From the NCBI GenBank assembly GCA_031082225.1, contig JAVHLG010000040.1, positions 1 to 34,894 of the forward strand: DNA of 34,894 nucleotides. Reading direction: 5' to 3'. Origin of the DNA: Desulfovibrionaceae bacterium. GTDB lineage: Bacteria; Desulfobacterota; Desulfovibrionia; Desulfovibrionales; Desulfovibrionaceae. The translations under genes and the position numbers were made by a program. The notes below the pieces were generated by a model, which worked only from the letters and a program-made list of their open reading frames with translations, was not told the DNA's origin and did not search any database. Positions 6,117 through 14,545 of this stretch are shown in pieces; position 1 is the first letter of the stretch, and each line of letters begins with the position of its first letter.

Positions 6117-8210
6117 TCACACCTGCAGCGCCGCAAAATCCGCCAATCGGGACAGTCGCGACACCAGGGACATGAGCAGATTCAGGCGGTTGGTCCGCAA
6201 GGCCGCATCCTCGCACATGACCATCACCGAATCGAAAAAGGCGTCCACAAAGGGCCGCAGTTCGTGGAGCAGATCGAAGAGCGCCCGGTAGTCGTCGGCG
6301 GCAAAAAGCGCGTCCATGCGCGGAAAGACCTCGACGAACTTGTCGTGCAGCCGTTTTTCGGCCTCCTCGGCCAGAAGCGACGTGTCCACCGCGCCGGTCA
6401 GGGGATGTCCGGCCTCGGCCCCCTGTTTGCGGATGATGTTGGCGGCCCGCTTGAAGGTTAAAACCGCCTGTCCGAAATCCGCAGCGGCCGCAAAGGCGGC
6501 CAGGGCGTCGATGCGGGCCGAAAGGGCGAAGATGTCTTCGTATCCCGCCCCGACAGCCGCTTCCACCACCAGGGTGTCCCGGCCAAGGCCCGTAAAATAG
6601 GCCCGCAGCCGCTGGCCGAAAAAGTCCAGGAGCCTGGCCAGGGCATGGGTGGGGGTGGTCTTGAAGGACACCCCCTGGTAGCCCTCGAAGGCCGCCTGGA
6701 TCAGTTCCGGAAGGTTCAGGCGCAGTCCGTGCTCGATGACGATGCGGCAGATGCCCAGGGCCTGGCGGCGCAGGGCATAGGGGTCGGCCGCCCCGGTGGG
6801 CGCCAGATCCATGCCGAAGCATCCGGCCAGGGTGTCGATCTTGTCGGCCACGGCCGCCAGCGCCCCGCAGACGGTGGCCGGAATGGGGCTATCCGGGCCG
6901 ACCGGCAGATAGTGTTCGGCCACGGCGGCGGCCACGGCCTCGTCCTCGCCCTTTTTCCGGGCATAGATGCCGCCCATTATCCCTTGCAGTTCGGCGAATT
7001 CCCCCACCATCTCGGAGACCAGATCGGCCTTGGCCAATCGTCCGGCCCGGGCGGCCTGCGCGGCCAGGGGCGGATCGACCATCCCGGCCAGACGGCCGCA
7101 CAGCGCCTCCAGGCGGCGGGACTTGTCCCCCATGCTGCCAAGCCCGGCCAGAAAGACCACGCTGTCCAGGCGGCCGAGCCACGCGTCCAGGCCAACGGCC
7201 AGATCCGCCTCCCAGAAGAACCGGGCGTCTTCCAGGCGGGCCCGCAAGACCCGCTCCCAGCCCTTGCGCACAACATCCAGGCTGTCGCCCGGATCAAGCC
7301 CGAGGGTGGTCAGAAAGCAGGGGAGAAGCCGTCCCTGTGCGTCCTCGATCCCGAAGCTTTTCTGGTGGCTCTCCATGCTGGTCAACAGCACTTCCTTGGG
7401 AACCTCCAGGAATTTTTCATGAAAACGCCCCATGGCCACCACCGGGTATTCCGTAAGGCCCGTGACTTCCGTCAACAGCGCGGGTTTGACGATGGCCCGC
7501 CCTCCGATCTCACCGGCCAGGGTTTCGGCCTGGGAACGGATGACGGACTCACGCTCGTGCGGATCCACGATCACCCGGCCCTGGTCCCGGATGATGGCCG
7601 CATACCCGTCGGCATGGGGCACGTCGAAGGGCCCCGGCCCCATGATGCGGTGCCCCCGGGTGGTCCGCCCCGAGGCCACGCCCGCGATCTCGAAGGGGAT
7701 CACGGCCTCGTCCAAAAGGGCCACAAACCAGTGGATGGGACGGCCGAAGGCGAAATCGCCGCTGCCCCAGCGCATTTTCTTGGGGAAGGACAGCCCCTTG
7801 ACGCATCCGGCGCAGATGTCCGGCAAAAGCGCTTCGGCGGCCTCGCCGCCGGTGGTCTTGCGCACGGCCAGATACCGGCCCTTGTCCGTGGCAAGGACAA
7901 AGGCCTGGGCCATGTCCACCCCCTGGGTGCGGGCAAACCCCAGGGCGGCCTTGGTGGGCGCCCCGTCCGGGCCGAAGGCCGCCTTCTCCGGCGGGCCGCT
8001 GACCACCACCTCCTCGCGGCGGGTCACGGGCGTCATGCCCGTGACGGACACCCCGAGGCGTCTGGCGGTGACAAAGGAACGGATGCGGTCAAAACCGATC
8101 CCGGCCTGGGTCAGGCGTTCGGAAAACATCGTTTCGATCTCCGAGGCAAGCCCTGACAGGAAACGGGCGGGCATCTCCTCGAAACCGATCTCGAAAAGAA
8201 AATGGGGCAT
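6117..8210 (-). CDS. glyS: Glycyl-tRNA synthetase beta subunit
   Basis: Beta chain of the bacterial alpha2-beta2 glycyl-tRNA synthetase, which binds tRNA-Gly. The 697-aa protein begins MPHFLFEIGFEEMPARFL, the usual GlyS N-terminus, contains the HGHR-like segment TRGHRIMGPGPF, and ends in the anticodon-binding-like helical region with VMVMCEDAALRTNRLNLL, typical of GlyS and ArgRS. The length matches the family (about 690). The start at 8210 has AAAGGA upstream; an in-frame codon at 8237 would add nine residues and overlap glyQ. It begins 16 nt after glyQ, so the two subunits are co-translated in equal amounts. Confidence 0.96.
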   Translation of the reverse strand: MPHFLFEIGFEEMPARFLSGLASEIETMFSERLTQAGIGFDRIRSFVTARRLGVSVTGMTPVTRREEVVVSGPPEKAAFGPDGAPTKAALGFARTQGVDMAQAFVLATDKGRYLAVRKTTGGEAAEALLPDICAGCVKGLSFPKKMRWGSGDFAFGRPIHWFVALLDEAVIPFEIAGVASGRTTRGHRIMGPGPFDVPHADGYAAIIRDQGRVIVDPHERESVIRSQAETLAGEIGGRAIVKPALLTEVTGLTEYPVVAMGRFHEKFLEVPKEVLLTSMESHQKSFGIEDAQGRLLPCFLTTLGLDPGDSLDVVRKGWERVLRARLEDARFFWEADLAVGLDAWLGRLDSVVFLAGLGSMGDKSRRLEALCGRLAGMVDPPLAAQAARAGRLAKADLVSEMVGEFAELQGIMGGIYARKKGEDEAVAAAVAEHYLPVGPDSPIPATVCGALAAVADKIDTLAGCFGMDLAPTGAADPYALRRQALGICRIVIEHGLRLNLPELIQAAFEGYQGVSFKTTPTHALARLLDFFGQRLRAYFTGLGRDTLVVEAAVGAGYEDIFALSARIDALAAFAAAADFGQAVLTFKRAANIIRKQGAEAGHPLTGAVDTSLLAEEAEKRLHDKFVEVFPRMDALFAADDYRALFDLLHELRPFVDAFFDSVMVMCEDAALRTNRLNLLMSLVSRLSRLADFAALQV

Positions 8211-8226
8211 GGCCGGTCCTTTTTCG

Positions 8227-9096
8227 TTAGGCGACAAGCATGGGATAGCCGAGTTCCTGGCGCTGAGCGGCGTACAGACGGGCCAGGGACGAGGCCAGGG
8301 CGCGCACCCGGGCGATGTAGCCCGTGCGTTCGGTGATGGAGATGGCCCCCCGGGCCTGGAGCATGTTGAAGGCGTGGGAGCACTTCAGGCAATAGTCGTA
8401 GGCCGGCCAGGGCAGCGCAAGCCCGCACAGCCGACGGCATTCGGCCTCGCAGGCGTTGAAGAAGGACAAGAGCATGCCCGCGTCGCTTTCCTCGAAGTTG
8501 TATTTCGAATGCTCGAATTCACCCCGGTGGTGCACATGGCCGTACGTCACCTTCCCGTTCCAGGACAGGTCGTAGACCGACTCCTTCTCCTGGAGGTACA
8601 TGGTCAGGCGCTCCAGGCCGTAGGTCAGCTCCACGCTGACCGGGGACAGGTCGAGGCCGCCCACCTGCTGGAAATAGGTGAACTGGGTGACCTCCATGCC
8701 GTTGAGCCAGACCTCCCAGCCCAGGCCACTGGCCCCCAGGGTGGGCGATTCCCAGTCGTCCTCCACGAAACGGATGTCGTGGTGCGAGGGATCGATGCCC
8801 AGGGCCTTCAGGCTGTCCAGATACAGTTCCTGGACATTCCCGGGCGACGGCTTGAGGATGACCTGGAATTGGTAGAAATTCTGGAGCCGGTTGGGGTTCT
8901 CGCCGTAGCGGCCGTCCGTGGGCCGTCGTGAGGGCTCTACATAGGCCACCCGCCAGGGCTCGGGACCGATGACCCGGAAAAAGGTGGCCGGGTTGAAGGT
9001 TCCGGCCCCCACCTCGATGTCGTAGGGCTGGGCCACCACGCATCCGGCGTCGGCCCAGAAACGCTGCAAGGTCAAAATGACGTCCTGAAAATGCAT
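8227..9096 (-). CDS. glyQ: Glycyl-tRNA synthetase alpha subunit
   Basis: Catalytic alpha chain of the class II tetrameric glycyl-tRNA synthetase. The 289-aa protein starts [19 protein letters not shown], as the family does, and carries the class II motif-2 region [20 protein letters not shown] and the conserved [15 protein letters not shown]. Two starts are possible: ATG at 9096, with GGAG six bases upstream, is preferred; ATG at 9108 would add four residues (MEKG) with a ribosome site too close to it. It lies between recO and glyS on the same strand with short gaps and probably shares their transcript. Confidence 0.96.
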   Translation of the reverse strand: MHFQDVILTLQRFWADAGCVVAQPYDIEVGAGTFNPATFFRVIGPEPWRVAYVEPSRRPTDGRYGENPNRLQNFYQFQVILKPSPGNVQELYLDSLKALGIDPSHHDIRFVEDDWESPTLGASGLGWEVWLNGMEVTQFTYFQQVGGLDLSPVSVELTYGLERLTMYLQEKESVYDLSWNGKVTYGHVHHRGEFEHSKYNFEESDAGMLLSFFNACEAECRRLCGLALPWPAYDYCLKCSHAFNMLQARGAISITERTGYIARVRALASSLARLYAAQRQELGYPMLVA

Positions 9097-9142
9097 TCCC
9101 TTCTCCATGCTCCCACGCCGGATCTCCCCGGATGCGGCAGCG

Positions 9143-9886
9143 TCAGTTTTTGACAAAGGTTCCGTGTTCCCAGGAAAGCCCCAGGTGATAGGCGACAAAC
9201 CGATCCAGCAACCGGGAAAACTCCCCCGCCGCCGTCGGCGACGGGTCGCACCCGGCCCAGGCCTCCGGCCCTGTATGGCGCACGGCCTCCAGAAGGGCCA
9301 CCGTCTCCCGCCCAAGCCGGACGAAGGTTCCACGTCCCGGCAGATGGCAGGCCGGACACAGAAAACGCCCTTCCTCCACATGAAACACGGCCCCCGGCAG
9401 ATCGACGCAGGCCGCGCCGCAGTGATGGCAGGCGGCCAGCGAGGGGAAAAAACCCTGATCGCAGGACACCCTGGCCCGGAAATACAGGGGGAAAAGCCTG
9501 GGCGGCTCGGATTCGCCCGAAAGGGCGGCCAGGGTCGCCAGCAGCAGGTCGTGGGCCGCCCGGGCCCCCGGAGGGGCGACCTCCACGGCCTCGCAGAACT
9601 TCAGGCAGTTGACGGCCATGCCCAGACGGCCGGGCGTGGTGCGCAGGGTCGCGTGCCCGTTGACAAGCTGTCCTTCCAGCAGGGTGTGGTAGGTGCGGCC
9701 GGACCTGACCTTGAAATGGACATGGTTGAAGACGTCCAGACACCCGCAGAAGCGGCGGCGGCTGCGGCAGCCTCCGAAGGCGAAGGCGGTGTAGACGCCG
9801 CGCGAGGGCGAAAAAAGCCGCACCCAGGCGTCTATTTCCCGAAAACGGCCCACCCGCAACACGAGAGCCTTCTCGGAAAACTCCAT
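9143..9886 (-). CDS. recO: DNA repair protein RecO
   Basis: RecO helps RecR load RecA on SSB-coated single-stranded DNA in gap repair. The 247-aa protein shows the N-terminal OB-fold ([27 protein letters not shown]), the helical middle part, and a zinc-finger module with CHHCGAAC (about residues 155-162) and CPAC further on, as in zinc-containing RecO proteins. Length is normal. A GAGGAG ribosome site lies 10 bases before the ATG. recO is followed by glyQ after about 46 bp and preceded by the RodZ-like gene after 150 bp, so it may be read with the glycyl-tRNA synthetase genes. Confidence 0.92.
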   Translation of the reverse strand: MEFSEKALVLRVGRFREIDAWVRLFSPSRGVYTAFAFGGCRSRRRFCGCLDVFNHVHFKVRSGRTYHTLLEGQLVNGHATLRTTPGRLGMAVNCLKFCEAVEVAPPGARAAHDLLLATLAALSGESEPPRLFPLYFRARVSCDQGFFPSLAACHHCGAACVDLPGAVFHVEEGRFLCPACHLPGRGTFVRLGRETVALLEAVRHTGPEAWAGCDPSPTAAGEFSRLLDRFVAYHLGLSWEHGTFVKN

Positions 9887-10036
9887 GCTCCGCTCCTCGC
9901 CGCCACAGCGGCCGCGTCAATGCCCGCACCCCATCCGGACATCATCCGGCCCCGTGCGGACCCGGCAACCGCAGTCTCTTTTCCAGAACAACCAACCCCA
10001 AACGCCGACAACGCCCCACCACCTGACAACAGGACC

Positions 10037-11503
10037 TCACGGCGTGGGGAAACGCACGGTCTTGACCTCGCCCCGCTGGGTGCTCACGGGCATTTCCTGT
10101 CCCTCGTGGCGGAACACCACGCTGCTGGGGTTGCCGAGCCGGACCTCGATCTTCTCCTTGTACGGCTCCGTGAGCGTCTGGCCCTTCTTGATGAACACCT
10201 CACGCGATTTGCCTCCATCGGCGGTGATGATGACCCAACTGCCGTCGGCCCCGACGATGTCCAGGCTTCGGGAACCCGCCGGGCGGGAAGCCGCGTCCTC
10301 GGCTGGTTTCGTCCCTGTCGCCGGATCGGGGACGGCAGGCGGGGTCGTCGGAACCGTCCCGACGGTCGGCAGCGCGGCCGGGGGCGTCGTCGGAACCGTC
10401 CCGACGGCTGGCGGCGCGGCCGGGGGCGTTCCAGCGGTCGTTTTGGGACTGACAGGCACCTGGGTGGCCAGGGAGGTGGCGTGGGCCTGGGGCACTTCTC
10501 CATTTGTTTTTGTCACGAATTTCAATGTCTTGACTTCGCCTGACGCAGCCTGAAGCGGATACGCCTTGTCATCGTAGGAGATTTCCACGTCCCCGGCGTT
10601 GCCGAGGCGGATCAGCAGGGATTCGTTGAAGCGGCCGATGAACCGTTTCCCCTTGGTCAGCATGATCCCCTTGGTGATGCCGCCATCGACCGAAACGTCG
10701 ATCCAGCATTCGGCCAGGGCCACAATGGTGACGTGATGCGCGCCATGTTCCCCGATGACGACGTCAGGGGAGAGGGATGGATCGGCAGGCTCCTCCGCAT
10801 CCGCCCCTGCCGCATCCGAAACCGGGGAGGAGGAAACGGATTCCGACGCTCCCGCAGCACCGGCCGGAACGGAGGGAAGGGGCGTCTGCCCCCCGCCGGG
10901 GGACGACTCGGACGCCGCTGGAATCTTTGCCGACGCCTGTCCCGGTTCAAGGGCGGACTGCCCGGTGGCCTTCGGTTCCGTTGCGGATCCGGACATGTTC
11001 CCGGGGCCGGACTGGGCCCCGTGTCCCGGCAAAACGCCCGGGCCAGCGGCGGGAAGGGATGTTCCGGACGATGGCGCGGGAGGTGTCGGCCGCCCGATAT
11101 CAAAGGGCAGCAGGGAAAAAAACCACAATGCGCCGACAACGACGAGCAAAATGACCGCCGCGACAAGGATGTAACGCAGATAACCGCCGTCACCGCTGCG
11201 GATCGTGGTCTGGGCCACGGGTTCATGCAGTTCGTGCTGCGGCATGATGTTGGATTCCTGGACGACGCCTGCCGCCAGGGAGAACGCCTCCCCCAGCTCT
11301 TCCGGATCCAGACCAAGCAATTTGGCGTAGTTTTTTATGAATCCCTTGGCGTAAACGGGATGCGGCAGACCGCTCTGGTCGCCTTCTTCAATGGCCGTCA
11401 GACAGGCGCGCCCGATCTTGATCCTGTCGATGACGTCATTGTCCGACAGACCTTGTCGTTCGCGCTCGGCTTTCAGCAAAGCACCTAATTCACGTAACTC
11501 CAT
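10037..11503 (-). CDS. RodZ-like membrane protein with two DUF4115-type domains
   Basis: A 488-aa protein with the RodZ plan: an N-terminal helix-turn-helix of the HTH_25 type (residues about 1-80, with AERERQGLSDNDVIDRIKI and PVYAKGFIKNYAKLLGLD), one membrane helix (109-131), a long Pro/Ser/Gly/Ala linker, and C-terminal periplasmic domains. Known RodZ has one DUF4115 domain; here two are visible, at about 257-331 (ECWIDVSVDGG, LLIRLGNAGDVEISYD, GEVKTLKF) and 412-487 (GSWVIITADGG, IEVRLGNPSSVVFRHE, GEVKTVRF). RodZ tethers MreB to the membrane and supports rod shape; this role is inferred. The linker between the domains contains a 14-residue duplication. The start at 11503 has a GGGAG site; an upstream start at 11563 adds non-family residues. 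surA and a PPIase lipoprotein gene are upstream. Confidence 0.85.
   Translation of the reverse strand: MELRELGALLKAERERQGLSDNDVIDRIKIGRACLTAIEEGDQSGLPHPVYAKGFIKNYAKLLGLDPEELGEAFSLAAGVVQESNIMPQHELHEPVAQTTIRSGDGGYLRYILVAAVILLVVVGALWFFSLLPFDIGRPTPPAPSSGTSLPAAGPGVLPGHGAQSGPGNMSGSATEPKATGQSALEPGQASAKIPAASESSPGGGQTPLPSVPAGAAGASESVSSSPVSDAAGADAEEPADPSLSPDVVIGEHGAHHVTIVALAECWIDVSVDGGITKGIMLTKGKRFIGRFNESLLIRLGNAGDVEISYDDKAYPLQAASGEVKTLKFVTKTNGEVPQAHATSLATQVPVSPKTTAGTPPAAPPAVGTVPTTPPAALPTVGTVPTTPPAVPDPATGTKPAEDAASRPAGSRSLDIVGADGSWVIITADGGKSREVFIKKGQTLTEPYKEKIEVRLGNPSSVVFRHEGQEMPVSTQRGEVKTVRFPTP
10344..10427. repeat. 42-bp tandem duplication in the RodZ-like linker
   Basis: Two near-identical 42-bp copies (from 10344 and from 10386) encode VGTVPTTPPA-type 14-residue repeats in the Pro/Thr linker between the two C-terminal domains. 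The reading frame is preserved. It looks like recent slippage in low-complexity DNA. Confidence 0.75.
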
Positions 11504-11650
11504 AGACTCACTCCCTGAACGTAAGCGCGTGGAAATCCAGGGGCTCTCCACGTCGCTTCGCATGTCTTCGGGGCATCATCCCGGAAGCGTCGATGTGCCG
11601 CCTGTCGCGGGCGGACCATCCTTCCGGGCTTTGCAGCGGCCCAAGGCGTC

Positions 11651-12646
11651 CTACAAGCGGACGTCGACAACCGCCTTGGAGCGCAGGTCGTTCATGTATT
11701 CCTGAAAAAGCTTTTCAAATTTGGCGCGGAAAAGCATCTCGTATATCTGGGCCCGGGCTTGCTGAAACGACTGGGAGGATGTCGTCGCCGGGGCCGGTTC
11801 GGCCGCCGCCGCCGCGACGTCGCCCTTGTCCTTGCGGATCAGCAGCACGGCCTTGCCCTCCAGGGAGATCGGCTTGGTGACCTGTCCGGCGGGGGTCTCC
11901 TGCAGGGCCGCGCGCAAGGGCGGGGCCAGATCCTCCACCACCACGTCGCCGCCCAATTCCCCGCCCTGTTCCCTTCCCGGACCGATGGAATGCTTGCGGG
12001 CCGCATCCGCAAAAGACATCTGCCCCGAGGCGATCTTCTGCCGCAGGGACTCCGCCTCGGCCATGCTGCCGACCATGATGAAGCCGATGGTTCCCGGGGT
12101 CCGCCGCGTCAGGTTGGCCTTTGGGTCGGGAATGTTGCCCCCCATCTGGTCATAGTACTGCTGCAACTCTTCGTCAGTGACAAGGATGCGCTTATTGACC
12201 ATGAAGCCGAGAAGCTGATGCTTTATCGCTTCCGTTTCAAGTCCTTTTTCAAATTCTTTCCGCGTCAGGCCCTCCTGGGCAAGCTGCTTGCGGAACTGCT
12301 CCTCATTCATGCCGTTCTGTTTTTTTAATTCATTAATTTTCGTAACAATTTCCGTCTCTGAAACGGTGATCCCCAACTTCTCTGCGGCCTGTTTGATCAA
12401 AATGTCGTTTATCATGGAGTCGAGAACCCGGCGTTGCAGTTCGACGTATTCGGGATCGTTGGGTGAAATACTGATGCCCTGCGCCTGCGACAGCAGTTTT
12501 TCAAGCTTCTCGTTGAGTTCGAAAAGGGTGATGAGCTGGCCGTTGACCACGGCCACCACTCTATCAACAAGTTCAGCAGCCTGGCTCTGTGCAGAAAAGA
12601 CGACCAGACACAGGGCCATCACAAGGGAGGAGAACGCGCGGGACAA
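11651..12646 (-). CDS. surA: SurA-like periplasmic chaperone / peptidyl-prolyl isomerase
   Basis: A 331-aa exported protein with a signal peptide (hydrophobic to about residue 20, cleavage near SQAA-EL). A SurA N-terminal chaperone domain (VVAVVNGQLITLFELNE through about 150) and one parvulin (PpiC) domain at about 185-275 (SFADAARKHSIGPGREQGGELGG) follow. E. coli SurA has two parvulin domains; this form has one. It would help outer-membrane protein folding in the periplasm. Translation starts at TTG (12646), because GGAGGA lies three bases upstream and the signal peptide begins there; no closer ATG is available. A promoter candidate lies in the 190-bp gap before it. The RodZ-like gene follows 147 bp later. 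Confidence 0.88.
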   Translation of the reverse strand: MSRAFSSLVMALCLVVFSAQSQAAELVDRVVAVVNGQLITLFELNEKLEKLLSQAQGISISPNDPEYVELQRRVLDSMINDILIKQAAEKLGITVSETEIVTKINELKKQNGMNEEQFRKQLAQEGLTRKEFEKGLETEAIKHQLLGFMVNKRILVTDEELQQYYDQMGGNIPDPKANLTRRTPGTIGFIMVGSMAEAESLRQKIASGQMSFADAARKHSIGPGREQGGELGGDVVVEDLAPPLRAALQETPAGQVTKPISLEGKAVLLIRKDKGDVAAAAAEPAPATTSSQSFQQARAQIYEMLFRAKFEKLFQEYMNDLRSKAVVDVRL

Positions 12647-12770
12647 GGTATCCTCCGGCAGACCGGGCTTCCCGGCCTGTATCAGGTTTGTTCCATAGAA
12701 AAAACGGGCAATGGCGACATGCCCCTTGCCTCATTTGGCGTCCGCCCCTGCGGAAAGCTTGCCCGGCAAA

Positions 12771-12799
12771 GCTATAGACGCTTTTGACAGGACAGGCAA
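12771..12799 (-). promoter_or_regulatory. Candidate promoter for surA
   Basis: The minus strand shows TTGCCT (12799-12794) and TATAGC (12776-12771) with an exact 17-bp spacer, four of six matches each. It lies in the longest gap of the mfd-to-rodZ run, about 120 nt before the surA start, and would separate surA from the upstream lipoprotein gene. Confidence 0.4.
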
Positions 12800-12836
12800 T
12801 CCGCTCCCGCCCTCCTGGCGCACTTGGGACGCATCC

Positions 12837-14540
12837 TTACGGGAAATCCACGGTTTTCACCTCGCGGGCCGACGATTCCACACGCTCCTGGCGATCCTTG
12901 AAGCGATAGCTGACGTCGCTTGGACTGCCAAACCGCACGGACAATTTCCTGGCGAAGGAAACCACGTGTTTTTTCCCGCCCTTGAGGTACAGCCGCTCTT
13001 CCTGCCCGTCATCAATCCTGAAGGTGATCCAACTGGCCTTGTTGGCCAAAAACTCCACCTCGCCCGGTCCGGTCTGGGCCGTCGGGACGCTGGCCGAAAC
13101 GCCCCCGTCCGGGGCGCTCGGCGACGGACCGGCCTGATCCGGAAGGGACACGGACCCGGCGGCCTCCTCCGTCCTGACCGGAGAGGCGGCGGCCTCCGTG
13201 CCCGAAAGGGGCGTTTCGGCAACGGATTCCGCCTGGGGGCGGGTCGGCTCTGGCTGGGATATCTCCTGGTCCGCTGAGGTCGTCCGGGGCACGGCTTCTG
13301 GTTCATCGGCGGACTCAAGGGACGGCACCAGCCGCAGAATCTCAGGCCTGCCGACGCCCTCCGCCAGGGTCTCGCCGGGGGTGACGTCCGGCGTCGCCGT
13401 GGGTATGCCTGGGGCATCCCCGGCCGTCGCCTGCGGCCCGGCCTCCGATTCCGGGTCTTTTGCATCAGGCTGGCTGGCGAACCTGTCCCCCAGGGATTTG
13501 GAGACCTCCCCGGTCTCGGCCAAAAGCGCGGCGTGCTCGCCCGCAGGCGCCCCGACGCCGGGAAACTCCTTTTTGAGGATGTCCGGCGAAGGCACTTCCG
13601 AAACCGTCGCCCTCCCGTCGTCCACCAGATGGGCGCTGATCCGGATGTCGGCTGCGGCCACGGCCCCGGCCAGCCAGGCGTCAAACGCCGCATTGCGTTT
13701 TTTCTCAGCCAGGGCCTGCTCCACCAGAGGATAGGCGGCGGCCGGATCCAGGGTATGGGTCGGCGTCTCTCCCACCAGAACCAGGGCCATGGCCTCATGC
13801 CTTTCCTGGATCACGGGGCTGGCCTGGCCGGGTTGCAGCTTCGCCAAAAGCGCCCGCCAGGATTCGGGAATCGCCTCCTTGGGAAGGTGCGCCTCCTGGA
13901 TGGAGGCCTCATCCAGGGACGGCTCCCGGGGAAACGCCCTGCCCGAGTCGCGCTGCCGCAGGGCCTCCTCCACCAGTTTTTTGTCCGGCCCGCGCACCAA
14001 AAGAAACGTCGTCTGGGCCGGCCGCCTAAACTCCGCCACATGCTCCTTGTAATAATCGGCGGCCTCCTGGACCTCTACCCTGGCCCGATCCTTGAGCACC
14101 AGGTCGGCGAAGGCGTCCATGACCGCCCGGGTCCGCAGGCTCTCCCGCCACTTGTGCGGATCAATGCTCTCCTCGAAGAGCATGCGGTCAAAGACCTCCG
14201 GCGGATAGTCGGCCCGAATCACCTTCTCCAGGCGGGCCACCGTCTCGTCCGTAACCGGACTCCCGATCCTGGCCAGTTCCTCAAGCATCAGCTCCCTGAT
14301 GATCAACTCGGCCATGATCCGCCCGTAATCCCGCCGCAGTCCCTCCACCGTGGGATTTTCCATGGCCACGAGGCCCACCCCGCGCAGGTCGTGATCGAAT
14401 TCGAGTTGGCCCAGGGTCAACGGACGGCCGTTGACCGTGGCCACGACGCCGGGAGGTTCCGCATTCCGGTCGCAGGCCCACAGCAGGGCCACGGCCGAAA
14501 AAAGGATCAGGAAGCGGAGATATCGGGGGAAAAACGTCAT
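12837..14540 (-). CDS. SurA/PpiC-type lipoprotein with C-terminal DUF4115-like domain
   Basis: A 567-aa probable lipoprotein. The hydrophobic N-terminus ends in the lipobox LWAC with Cys23. Asp24 follows, the inner-membrane retention signal in E. coli. Residues 30-165 resemble the SurA N-terminal chaperone domain (VVATVNGRPLTLGQLEFD), and 160-300 a degenerate parvulin region (HVAEFRRPAQ, LQPGQASPVIQ). A Glu/Pro/Ala/Ser-rich linker runs to about 490. The C-terminus (about 493-567) reads ASWITFRIDDGQ, RKLSVRFGSPSDVSYRFKD, REVKTVDFP, strongly like the two C-terminal domains of the RodZ-like protein two genes away. I know no named family with this whole layout. The start at 14540 has GGAAAG inside the end of mfd and lies five bases past the mfd stop. 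Confidence 0.75.
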   Translation of the reverse strand: MTFFPRYLRFLILFSAVALLWACDRNAEPPGVVATVNGRPLTLGQLEFDHDLRGVGLVAMENPTVEGLRRDYGRIMAELIIRELMLEELARIGSPVTDETVARLEKVIRADYPPEVFDRMLFEESIDPHKWRESLRTRAVMDAFADLVLKDRARVEVQEAADYYKEHVAEFRRPAQTTFLLVRGPDKKLVEEALRQRDSGRAFPREPSLDEASIQEAHLPKEAIPESWRALLAKLQPGQASPVIQERHEAMALVLVGETPTHTLDPAAAYPLVEQALAEKKRNAAFDAWLAGAVAAADIRISAHLVDDGRATVSEVPSPDILKKEFPGVGAPAGEHAALLAETGEVSKSLGDRFASQPDAKDPESEAGPQATAGDAPGIPTATPDVTPGETLAEGVGRPEILRLVPSLESADEPEAVPRTTSADQEISQPEPTRPQAESVAETPLSGTEAAASPVRTEEAAGSVSLPDQAGPSPSAPDGGVSASVPTAQTGPGEVEFLANKASWITFRIDDGQEERLYLKGGKKHVVSFARKLSVRFGSPSDVSYRFKDRQERVESSAREVKTVDFP

Positions 14541-14545
14541 GCTGT

